From an uncultured Bacteroidales bacterium (GTDB lineage: Bacteria > Bacteroidota > Bacteroidia > Bacteroidales > Paludibacteraceae), in assembly GCA_903873355.1 (NCBI GenBank), contig CAIQOG010000336.1:1-8641 (forward strand): a stretch of 8,641 nt of DNA, in the 5' to 3' direction. Positions 1 to 5,213 of this stretch are shown piece by piece. A program made the translations under genes and the position numbers. The notes beneath the pieces were generated by a model. It was given only the letters and a program-made list of their open reading frames with translations, was not told the origin of the DNA and ran no database searches. The stretch's first letter is position 1, and each line of letters opens with the position of its first letter.

Positions 1-100
1 ACTTGGTGTTTCTGCCTTAGACAAAACACCTATACGTGACTTGCTATGCGAAGAACGTCAATTCAATCAAAATGTCAAAGAGCAACTTAGCTTATTTTAA
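1..100 (+). CDS. 3' end of an upstream gene with a clamp-binding-like tail, possibly a Y-family DNA polymerase
   Basis: Only the last 32 codons are present. The frame is open from base 2 and stops at TAA 98-100. The visible protein begins LGVSALDKTP and ends VKEQLSLF. The terminal QLSLF matches the canonical bacterial beta sliding-clamp binding pentapeptide (QLxLF). The LGVS segment about 25 residues earlier resembles the end of the little-finger domain of DinB/UmuC translesion polymerases, which often finish with RLLGVS-like text and a clamp-binding tail. The tail motif is seen directly; assignment to DinB/Pol IV is inference from about 30 residues. Another clamp-binding protein, such as a repair or replication factor, is possible. 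The gene reads in the same direction as the methyltransferase 103 bases downstream, but nothing shows that they share a transcript. Confidence 0.5.
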   Translation, partial: LGVSALDKTPIRDLLCEERQFNQNVKEQLSLF

Positions 101-171
101 TATCAATACATGTTAAATGTAAACGCAACAGCAGTAATTCATTGCCATTATTATATCACCAAATTTAACCC

Positions 172-196
172 AATCAACCAATCAACCAAATCAACC
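172..196. repeat. Tandem AATCAACC octamers upstream of the methyltransferase
   Basis: Three copies of AATCAACC lie at 172-179, 180-187 and 189-196, the last offset by one extra A. A degenerate relative (TTTAACCC) precedes them. The run ends 7 bases before the methyltransferase ATG, so it would lie in the 5' leader. The same octamer cluster recurs at 3570-3593. Function is unknown. It is too short and lacks the spacers needed for a CRISPR array. Confidence 0.7.
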
Positions 197-203
197 TCAT
201 TCC

Positions 204-920
204 ATGCAACTGAACGTCATACATCACCAGTCTTGCCTCGAAGGGTTGAAAAAGCTTCCGGATGAATGTGTTGACATGATTTTTACCGATCCACCGTATT
301 ATCAATACCGTGCTCAGAATGTTGAAGGCTTGAAAAATCACAAAGATGTGGTTACGGAATTTGAATTTGATGGGTTCAAATCAGAAGAAGAATACCTTCA
401 GTTTATGGAAGAAGTCTTAAGTGAATGTTTCAGGGTTGCTAAGCCCGGTGCTGCGGGTTATTTGTGGTGCGGCGATGACTTCGTTTCATATCTTAATCGC
501 ATGGTCGAACGTGTTGGTTTTCAGTTCAGGAAAGTAATCCACTGGCATAAAACCAATCCATTCCCGGCTATTTATACCCGCAAAATGTTCTCCAACAGTA
601 TGGAAATGTTGGTGCATTTTTCCAAAGGAATTCCGAAAACATGGAATCACAAGCCGGTAAATAAGATGCATAATTTCATAGAAACTCCCCTCTGTATGGG
701 TAAAGAACGGTCGGTTCATAAAACTCAGAAACCACTGAAAGTTTGTCTGCCATTTATCGAGATTAGCAGCAATCCCGGCGATCTAGTTCTCGATCCGTTT
801 ATGGGTTCAGGTAGTACTGCTGTTGCAGCTCGTATGCTGAAACGCAATTTTATTGGCTACGAAATAAACGATGAATTTTGCAGAATTGCCCGGGAGCGTA
901 TCAGCGCTTTAAAGAAATGA
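204..920 (+). CDS. Solitary site-specific DNA methyltransferase, beta class (DNA methylase N-4/N-6 family)
   Basis: This 238-aa protein is a complete SAM-dependent amino-methyltransferase. The catalytic motif IV (TDPPYY, residues 28-33) comes first. A central variable segment of about 85-170 probably holds the short target-recognition region. HKTQKP (172-177) and the SAM-binding motif I DPFMGSGST (197-205) come near the C-terminus, followed by FIGYEI. This order, motif IV before motif I, defines the beta class, which methylates N6 of adenine or N4 of cytosine. The DPPY form favours adenine but does not prove it. The length is typical of small orphan or phage-type enzymes. No restriction endonuclease is visible on either side, although the left flank is cut off. 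The ATG at 204 has no good alternative upstream. The stop is one base from the lptC stop on the opposite strand. Confidence 0.9.
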   Translation: MQLNVIHHQSCLEGLKKLPDECVDMIFTDPPYYQYRAQNVEGLKNHKDVVTEFEFDGFKSEEEYLQFMEEVLSECFRVAKPGAAGYLWCGDDFVSYLNRMVERVGFQFRKVIHWHKTNPFPAIYTRKMFSNSMEMLVHFSKGIPKTWNHKPVNKMHNFIETPLCMGKERSVHKTQKPLKVCLPFIEISSNPGDLVLDPFMGSGSTAVAARMLKRNFIGYEINDEFCRIARERISALKK

Positions 921-921
921 A

Positions 922-1545
922 TTAATTCGGAGCTGGAGAAGTGGTTTCCGATTCACCTGTATCTTTTTCATTAACAGGAAAAATTCCCTGAGGTCTTTTA
1001 ATCAGGTATTTAGTCATGTTTTGATTCGATTCGAATCCAATTCCGGTAATAATGCGGGTTGCCTGAGTTATTTTTACCAGCGTATCAGAATAGAATTTTT
1101 CCTGTCGTTGATTCCAGAAAAGTTGCTCCGTCTCGAATAGTTCTCCCTGAAGGTTTATAGCACGTACTTTTCCCCGAAGCTCCCATATTTGCTCGTTTTC
1201 ATTGAATTTGGCGTACTGGCTGTGAATGTTGGCGTCAACTTTCAACATAGGGTCAAAACGTTCCAAATGAATGCCTTTTGGAAATTCCCAATAGGGTGGC
1301 AATGCACGGTCGTAAATTTCCCAAACAGGTGCAGAAATGCGGTATCGTGTAATACCTGAATCGGAAATAACAGTAGTTATCTCGGTTGCATGAAGTCGTG
1401 GTGTTTTTGCCCTGTCAGCAATTGCTGAAATTTTTTCTGTGCTATCGGTATTAGTACTACATGCACCAATCCCTAATAGAATCAGAAAACCCAATATCGC
1501 CTTCGAAAAGTCTCTTTTGAAGATACTGCCAATTCCAGGTCTCAT
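922..1545 (-). CDS. lptC: LPS export ABC transporter periplasmic protein LptC (lipoprotein form)
   Basis: A 207-aa protein that, by family, links the inner-membrane LptBFG ATPase to LptA in the bridge carrying lipopolysaccharide or lipooligosaccharide to the outer membrane. After a basic N-terminus (FKRDFSK) comes a hydrophobic stretch (about 16-28) ending in a lipobox-like LLGIGAC with Cys29, so this copy is probably a lipoprotein, as LptC of Bacteroidota often is. The body shows the LptC beta-jellyroll pattern: FPKGIHLERFD, WELRGKVRAIN, GELFETEQLFWN, FYSDTLVKI and the late ITGIGFES. Length is normal for the family. It is the last gene of the minus-strand cluster, starting 25 bases after the barrel gene stops. 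No terminator hairpin follows; its stop lies one base from the converging methyltransferase. Confidence 0.85.
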   Translation of the reverse strand: MRPGIGSIFKRDFSKAILGFLILLGIGACSTNTDSTEKISAIADRAKTPRLHATEITTVISDSGITRYRISAPVWEIYDRALPPYWEFPKGIHLERFDPMLKVDANIHSQYAKFNENEQIWELRGKVRAINLQGELFETEQLFWNQRQEKFYSDTLVKITQATRIITGIGFESNQNMTKYLIKRPQGIFPVNEKDTGESETTSPAPN

Positions 1546-1570
1546 GCTTTATTTAATAGTGAAATTATTA

Positions 1571-2821
1571 TCAGAGTTTACGTTTGAAGAACCAGTGTTC
1601 GTTGAAAGTAAAGCTAAAGGTAAGTTTGTAATAATCCTCATTCAGAAGGTCTAATGAGCCAATTTTCCCATATTCAAAGGAAGTATTCAGCACAGTACTA
1701 CTGTTTTTAAGTGGTAGCCCGATACCAAGAGAAAGGCTGTAGTTTTTAGGTAAGTTTTGGCCATAAACATTGTAGTACGAGTCACTGGTGCTGAATCCTG
1801 CACGATAATGCACGTGATCAGAATATTTTCGGCCTAAAGGATTTGGAGTGTAATCCAACCCAATCGCCCATTTAGAACGGTTATTCAGTTCGCCGGTAAT
1901 TCCTTTAAATTGAACATCTTTCCATTCCTGCATGCTGTAATCTATACCTATTGAAAGTCTTTTATCATAAGTGTAATACAACCCAAGTCCATATATAGTA
2001 GGTGTTTCAAAACCATAAATTGGCGCAATGGTATCTGCCGAAACCCCGGTAGTCGTTTTTACAAAATTACCATCTAATTTAGCTTTCTGTTCGTAAATAA
2101 CCCCAAGTGTCACATCGTGTTTTTTTGCAAAAGTATTGAAAACCTGTGCTCCAAAACGAACACGGAAACTGTTTGCTTTCAGGGCATTTGATTCGGATGT
2201 TGGTGCAATTCCACTTGTAGAACTGAAAATCAGGTCGCGATAGTTGTTGATTGTGCCGAACATGTAATATGTATTGAACCCCAGCGATATGTGATTAAAG
2301 AGTTTTGCTGAAAGTCCCATATAAACCTGACTGAATCCACCGTCACCATGAAAATTTTTCGTAAACTGAACTGTGTCTGTTGACGAATCGTATTGAGGTA
2401 TTGAACCGGAATTGTGGAAATTGTAGCCTGCAAATGAATAAGGCAATGCTCCGGCACTGAATCCAAGCCATTTGGTAAGTGGAAATTGCAACGATAGATA
2501 TTCCAGATTTCCGTTAGCTTTGGTAACTTTTCTGGTTGGTGAATCTGAAAAATTCGACATTAAACCTGAAACTCCTAGATCGAACATAAATGTCATACTA
2601 TCCACACAGCTATAAGAAGCAGGATTCACGGTATTGATACTACTGTTGCTGCGTGTACCAATAGAAACACCTCCCATAGCTCTTTGCTCACCGTTATTAG
2701 TGTCGCTAATATCACCAAATCCGAATCGGGTATAAGGTGAATTTGTATTGTTTTGACCGGAAGTAAGTTGAGCAAGGAATATTGCTGAGAGAATGAGAAT
2801 TATTGACTTAATTTTGTACAT
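1571..2821 (-). CDS. Uncharacterised outer-membrane beta-barrel protein of the coaX-lptC cluster
   Basis: A 416-aa protein with a clear signal peptide (basic MYKIK, hydrophobic core to about residue 20, probable cleavage near TSGQ, 20-23). The mature protein opens with SPYTRFGFGDI and RAMGGVSIG, features I associate with uncharacterised Bacteroidota barrel proteins loosely like the OmpP1/FadL superfamily. The rest alternates short amphipathic strands rich in Tyr, Phe, Gly and Asn (for example YLSLQFPLTKWLGFSAG and LGLYYTYDKRLSIGIDYSM), as expected for transmembrane beta strands. It ends LTFSFTFNEHWFFKRKL, with the last strand close to the C-terminus. No catalytic motif is seen. The start codon overlaps the end of coaX by 14 bases in another frame, which suggests translational coupling. 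With lptC downstream, a role in outer-membrane assembly or lipid traffic is a reasonable guess, not a demonstrated function. Confidence 0.75.
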   Translation of the reverse strand: MYKIKSIILILSAIFLAQLTSGQNNTNSPYTRFGFGDISDTNNGEQRAMGGVSIGTRSNSSINTVNPASYSCVDSMTFMFDLGVSGLMSNFSDSPTRKVTKANGNLEYLSLQFPLTKWLGFSAGALPYSFAGYNFHNSGSIPQYDSSTDTVQFTKNFHGDGGFSQVYMGLSAKLFNHISLGFNTYYMFGTINNYRDLIFSSTSGIAPTSESNALKANSFRVRFGAQVFNTFAKKHDVTLGVIYEQKAKLDGNFVKTTTGVSADTIAPIYGFETPTIYGLGLYYTYDKRLSIGIDYSMQEWKDVQFKGITGELNNRSKWAIGLDYTPNPLGRKYSDHVHYRAGFSTSDSYYNVYGQNLPKNYSLSLGIGLPLKNSSTVLNTSFEYGKIGSLDLLNEDYYKLTFSFTFNEHWFFKRKL

Positions 2822-3536
2822 TATATTCGAGTATCCGGTTCAAACCGATTAAAACTAAATTTTTTTCTGCAAAGATGGTGTTTTTTAGTTTGTTGGCAAA
2901 GTAAAAAGTGCTACCACCAGTTAAAAAAGTTGAAAGTTGTGGATATTTAATTTTTAATGAATTAATATAACCATCCATTTCGAAAATAATTCCCTGAAAA
3001 GCTCCGGCAAGTATGGCCGATTTGGTGTTTGTTCCCAAAAATGGACTTTCTGTTTCTGCTTCGACGAGGGGTAGTTTGCTGGTGAATTCATGCATAGCTT
3101 GTAAACGCATGCTCAGACCGGGAGCAATGTTACCACCATTATATTCATTTTCTGAGTTTATAAAGTCATAAGTAATAGCTGTTCCGGCATCTATAACAAG
3201 TAAATCAGTGTCAGGTTTCAGAAAAGCAGCTCCCACTACAGCAGCAATCCGGTCTTTCCCTAATGTATCGGGAGTTTCGTATAGATTTTTGATTGGAAGC
3301 GTTGTTTTAGAAGTAAGTTCGATGAAATATTGCGATTTTCGGGTTAATTCCTGAATGATATTTTCGTTGTTTTTAACAACACTTGACAGAATACAATTTT
3401 TTATCGGGAATTTTTCGAATAAAACTTCAATTTCAGTAAGTCCAAAATCAACATACACCAGGGTTTCAATCAATTGATTACGATTGAATACGGCGGCTTT
3501 TGTGCTCGAATTTCCACGATCTATACAAAGATTCAC
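2808..3536 (-). CDS. coaX: Type III pantothenate kinase (CoaX), first step of CoA synthesis
   Basis: The enzyme phosphorylates pantothenate with ATP in the cytoplasm. ASKHA-fold motifs appear in order: the N-terminal phosphate loop CIDRGNSSTK; TLGKDRIAAV, whose Asp in GxDR is the catalytic base in characterised CoaX enzymes; VIDAGTAITYDF; GGNIAPGLSMR; and LTGGSTFYFANKL near the end. Type III kinases work with a monovalent cation and are not feedback-inhibited by CoA (family knowledge). No in-frame ATG exists between the upstream TGA (3555-3557) and the first motif. The candidates are TTG at 3545 (245 aa) and GTG at 3536 (242 aa). I chose GTG because it gives MNLCIDRGNSS, the usual beginning of this family (MNLxID-GN). 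The gene follows hisG after a short gap carrying octamer repeats and overlaps the barrel gene by 14 bases. Confidence 0.88.
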   Translation of the reverse strand: MNLCIDRGNSSTKAAVFNRNQLIETLVYVDFGLTEIEVLFEKFPIKNCILSSVVKNNENIIQELTRKSQYFIELTSKTTLPIKNLYETPDTLGKDRIAAVVGAAFLKPDTDLLVIDAGTAITYDFINSENEYNGGNIAPGLSMRLQAMHEFTSKLPLVEAETESPFLGTNTKSAILAGAFQGIIFEMDGYINSLKIKYPQLSTFLTGGSTFYFANKLKNTIFAEKNLVLIGLNRILEYNVQN

Positions 3537-3569
3537 AATAATCAAATTGACAGTTCACAATAACTAACG

Positions 3570-3593
3570 AATCAACCAATCAACCGGTCAACC
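3570..3593. repeat. Tandem AATCAACC octamers between hisG and coaX
   Basis: Three contiguous 8-base units, AATCAACC (3570-3577), AATCAACC (3578-3585) and GGTCAACC (3586-3593), are followed by AAAT. They fill about half of the 53-base gap between hisG and coaX. On the transcribed (minus) strand they read GGTTGACC then two GGTTGATT. The same octamer cluster lies at 172-196, before the methyltransferase. Role unknown. Confidence 0.7.
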
Positions 3594-3598
3594 AAATA

Positions 3599-4450
3599 TT
3601 AAAGAATTATTTTCTCAATTGGAATTACAAGAATACCTTCTGCACCAAGGGATTTTAGTTTACCGATAATATCCCAGAATCGTTTTTCATCAATAACAGT
3701 ATGCAACGAGTTCCAACCTTCTTTAGCTAAAGGCATGATAGTAGGACTTTTCATTCCCGGTAACATTTCAATTATTTTATCAATGTTTTCGGTCGGAACA
3801 TTCATAAGAACATATTTTTTATCTTCGGCCAACTGAACTGATTCAATACGGAAAAGAAGTTCATCAAGAATTGCCTTTTTTTCTGAACTAAGATTTGGGT
3901 TTGAAATCAGAAGTGCTTCCGACTTCATAAGTACTTCTACTTCTTTTAAATGATTGGTTACCAGTGTGCTTCCGGAACTTACAATGTCGAAAATAGCATC
4001 TGCCAAGCCAATACTTGGTGCAATCTCCACCGAACCGGTAATGATATGAATATCAGCTTTTACGTTTTTCTTTTTCAGAAAATCTCCAAGTATCTCGGGG
4101 TAGGATGTGGCAATGACTTTACCGTTGAACCAACTGATATCTTTGTAATCAACTTCTTTAGGTATAGCTAATGACAGACGGCATTTACTAAAACCAAGTC
4201 GCTTTGTAATCGCGGCATTTTTCTTCTTTTCTGCAAATTCATTTTCGCCAACAATACCTACATCAGCTGCGCCATCTGCTACAGATTGTGGTATATCATC
4301 ATCTCTTAAAAACAGAACTTCGAGTGGGAAGTTTTTGGCAGGAAGCAGTAATAATCTTTTTCCCGATTCCAGTTTTATTCCGGTTTCGGATAACAACAAC
4401 ATGGTTTCATCATACAACCTTCCTTTTGCCTGAACTGCAATTCGTAACAT
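3599..4450 (-). CDS. hisG: ATP phosphoribosyltransferase, long form (HisG), first step of histidine synthesis
   Basis: HisG condenses ATP with PRPP to N1-(5-phosphoribosyl)-ATP. The 283-aa length is that of the long, self-sufficient hexameric form, which does not need HisZ. The catalytic domain begins MLRIAVQAKGRL and contains FLRDDDIPQSV (47-57), DVGIVGENEF (63-72) and ATSYPEIL (114-121). The PRPP-binding stretch at 139-163 includes EIAPSIGLADAIFD and SSGSTL. From about residue 210 a C-terminal HisG_C (ACT-like) domain follows; in this family it binds histidine for feedback inhibition. The ATG at 4450 is preceded by a -7 box 29 bases upstream. Unusually for a histidine gene, no hisD, hisC or hisB follows: the next gene is coaX, 53 bases beyond the stop if its TTG start is used. 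I see no his leader peptide or attenuator. Confidence 0.95.
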   Translation of the reverse strand: MLRIAVQAKGRLYDETMLLLSETGIKLESGKRLLLLPAKNFPLEVLFLRDDDIPQSVADGAADVGIVGENEFAEKKKNAAITKRLGFSKCRLSLAIPKEVDYKDISWFNGKVIATSYPEILGDFLKKKNVKADIHIITGSVEIAPSIGLADAIFDIVSSGSTLVTNHLKEVEVLMKSEALLISNPNLSSEKKAILDELLFRIESVQLAEDKKYVLMNVPTENIDKIIEMLPGMKSPTIMPLAKEGWNSLHTVIDEKRFWDIIGKLKSLGAEGILVIPIEKIIL

Positions 4451-4479
4451 AATCTTTTTTAGTTTTTAATTTTGTGCTG

Positions 4480-4487
4480 CAAAGGTA
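4480..4487 (-). promoter_or_regulatory. Putative Bacteroidota -7 promoter box for hisG
   Basis: On the minus strand this reads TACCTTTG, matching TAnnTTTG. Flanks (GTACCTTTGCAGC) resemble those of the two lipoprotein boxes. It lies exactly 29 bases before the hisG ATG and downstream of the terminator at 4518-4555, so hisG and the genes after it can be transcribed independently of the lipoprotein genes. No convincing -33 TTTG is seen about 19 bases upstream. Confidence 0.5.
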
Positions 4488-4517
4488 CAAAAAATGAGTG
4501 AAATGAATATAATACAC

Positions 4518-4555
4518 AAAAAAATAAGGTTCGTTATTGGATAACGAACCTTATT
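4518..4555 (-). terminator. Strong intrinsic terminator of the downstream small lipoprotein gene
   Basis: A perfect 15-bp inverted repeat, 4523-4537 against 4541-4555, encloses a 3-base loop. On the minus strand it runs straight into a T7 tract (plus-strand A run at 4518-4524). It lies 36 bases beyond the lipoprotein stop at 4592 and upstream of hisG, so it should separate these units. The plus strand has no comparable T run after the stem, so it acts on minus-strand transcripts. Confidence 0.88.
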
Positions 4556-4591
4556 AGCTTGCAAGAATTTCTTTTTGCGTTAGCTTAACAG

Positions 4592-4747
4592 TTATTTTTT
4601 AACTGTAGTGTCAACTTTAGCAGTGTCAACTTTAGCAGTGTCAACATTAACTGAAGTTGAATCAACTTTAGTTGCGTCGTCAGCTTTTTTAGGAGCACAA
4701 GAAGCAAGAGCCATAGCTACCACAAAAAATAATAATACTTTTTTCAT
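4592..4747 (-). CDS. Small Asp/Thr/Val-rich lipoprotein, paralogue A (51 aa)
   Basis: I do not recognise a named family. The 51-aa product has a textbook lipoprotein signal: MKK, a short hydrophobic core VLLFFVVAMA, and the lipobox LASC with Cys17. The mature part, about 35 residues, is low complexity and built from Val-Asp-Thr/Ser units: KVDSTSVNVDTAK followed by VDTAK and VDTTVKK. A perfect 15-base repeat in the DNA underlies VDTAK-VDTAK. There is no second Cys and no globular domain. Its paralogue lies 251 bases upstream in the same orientation, with the same signal peptide and leader. The start is fixed by the signal peptide; an upstream ATG (4772-4774) leads only to a six-codon frame closed by TAA. 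Its own -7 box and terminator suggest a monocistronic, possibly abundant transcript. The location is probably membrane-anchored, in the periplasm or on an outer-membrane leaflet; function unknown. Confidence 0.8.
   Translation of the reverse strand: MKKVLLFFVVAMALASCAPKKADDATKVDSTSVNVDTAKVDTAKVDTTVKK
4610..4642. repeat. 15-bp tandem repeat within the lipoprotein A gene
   Basis: The unit TCAACTTTAGCAGTG occurs twice in perfect register (4611-4625, 4626-4640) and continues partially into TCAAC. It encodes VDTAK-VDTAK on the minus strand. The period is a multiple of three, so copy-number change would lengthen or shorten the protein without a frameshift. Paralogue B lacks the perfect repeat. Confidence 0.85.
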
Positions 4748-4800
4748 TTCTTTTTAAATTTTAAAATTTAACATGTTTGTTTTGCAATTCAAAATCGATG
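4748..4800 (-). promoter_or_regulatory. Conserved 5' leader of lipoprotein A
   Basis: The 53 bases between the -7 box and the ATG match the leader of paralogue B (5161-5213) without a gap. Counting the boxes as well, 53 of 61 positions are identical. It is AT-rich, contains AACATGTTAAATTTTAAAA, and has no Shine-Dalgarno sequence. It could serve translation efficiency, mRNA stability or small-RNA control, or could simply reflect recent duplication. Confidence 0.5.
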
Positions 4801-4808
4801 CAAAGTTA
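4801..4808 (-). promoter_or_regulatory. Putative -7 promoter box for lipoprotein A
   Basis: The minus strand reads TAACTTTG, matching TAnnTTTG, in the context GTAACTTTGCATC shared with the paralogue. It sits 53 bases before the ATG, exactly as in paralogue B. No clear -33 TTTG is seen upstream. Confidence 0.5.
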
Positions 4809-4919
4809 CACTATTATTTTAATTGAACATTAATAAATCTCACTTTTTTTTATAATATTTTTTGTTTTACGTTAAATAATGGTGATTTATGATGATTTTC
4901 TTTCTGAATCAACCTGTTT

Positions 4920-4968
4920 AAAAGAAAAAAAACAAAAAAGTCTGAAAGAATTATATCTTTCAGACTTT
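4920..4968 (-). terminator. Intrinsic terminator of lipoprotein B
   Basis: A perfect 12-bp stem pairs AAAGTCTGAAAG (4937-4948) with CTTTCAGACTTT (4957-4968) across an 8-base loop. On the minus strand it is followed by a long T-rich stretch (complement of the A-rich 4920-4936). It lies 30 bases past the stop of the 53-aa lipoprotein. Its sequence differs from the terminator of paralogue A, so it is not part of the conserved duplication. Confidence 0.82.
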
Positions 4969-4998
4969 AGATTTTGCAAAAAATTACTTGTTCGGTAA

Positions 4999-5160
4999 TT
5001 ATTTTTTAACTGCAGTTGTATCAGCTACAACAGTTGAGTCAGCTTTCAAAGAATCAACAACAACAGCAGTTGAATCAGTTTTAGGAGCTTCTTCTTTAGC
5101 TTTAGGAGCGCATGAAGCAAGAGCTACAGCTACTACGCAAAACAATAATACTTTTTTCAT
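4999..5160 (-). CDS. Small Asp/Ser/Thr/Val-rich lipoprotein, paralogue B (53 aa)
   Basis: This is the paralogue of the 51-aa lipoprotein downstream. The signal MKKVLLFCVVAVALASC is nearly identical, with lipobox LASC and Cys17. The mature part, CAPKAKEEAPKTDSTAVVVD followed by more Asp-Ser/Thr units and ending DTTAVKK, is low complexity and has no recognised domain. An in-frame ATG at 5205 would add 15 residues, but I reject it: it would bury the signal peptide, it would start only a few bases after the expected transcription start, and the corresponding frame in paralogue A is closed by a stop. Promoter, leader and terminator are private to this gene. Membrane-anchored small lipoproteins of unknown function are common in Bacteroidota; a surface or periplasmic spacer role is speculation. 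Confidence 0.8.
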   Translation of the reverse strand: MKKVLLFCVVAVALASCAPKAKEEAPKTDSTAVVVDSLKADSTVVADTTAVKK

Positions 5161-5213
5161 TTCTTTAAAACTTTTAAAATTTAACATGTTAATTTTGCTA
5201 TTCAAAATCGCTG
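5161..5213 (-). promoter_or_regulatory. Conserved 5' leader of lipoprotein B
   Basis: The same length (53 bases between -7 box and ATG) and near-identical sequence as the leader at 4748-4800. The leader is about as conserved as the signal-peptide codons and clearly better conserved than the mature coding part. Confidence 0.5.

Noticed and set aside
172..196. CRISPR-like array
   Set aside because: The units are only 8 bases, directly abutting with no spacers, and no cas genes are nearby.
486..719. Minus-strand open frame inside the methyltransferase gene
   Set aside because: It lies wholly antisense to a complete, motif-bearing enzyme and shows no domain or promoter of its own.
204..920. A restriction-modification system
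   Set aside because: No endonuclease-like gene is present in the visible flanks. The preceding fragment looks like a clamp-binding protein tail, so only a solitary methyltransferase can be claimed.
1439..1654. Plus-strand open frame across the lptC start and barrel-gene end
   Set aside because: It is antisense to two well-supported genes and its peptide has no recognisable features.
2230..2466. Alternative-frame minus-strand reading frame within the barrel gene
   Set aside because: It is nested in the same strand in another frame; the main frame has the signal peptide and strand pattern.
4451..4591. A histidine-operon attenuator before hisG
   Set aside because: No short frame rich in histidine codons precedes hisG. 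The only strong hairpin there lies upstream of the hisG promoter box and fits termination of the lipoprotein transcript.
4588..4606. Small hairpin over the stop of lipoprotein A (ACAGTTA, TTTTT loop, TAACTGT)
   Set aside because: The stem is only 7 bp and AT-rich. The perfect 15-bp stem with a T7 tract just downstream is the convincing terminator.
5161..5205. N-terminal extension of lipoprotein B from an ATG at 5205
   Set aside because: It would hide the lipoprotein signal peptide, it starts only a few bases past the expected transcription start, and the equivalent frame in the paralogue is interrupted by TAA.
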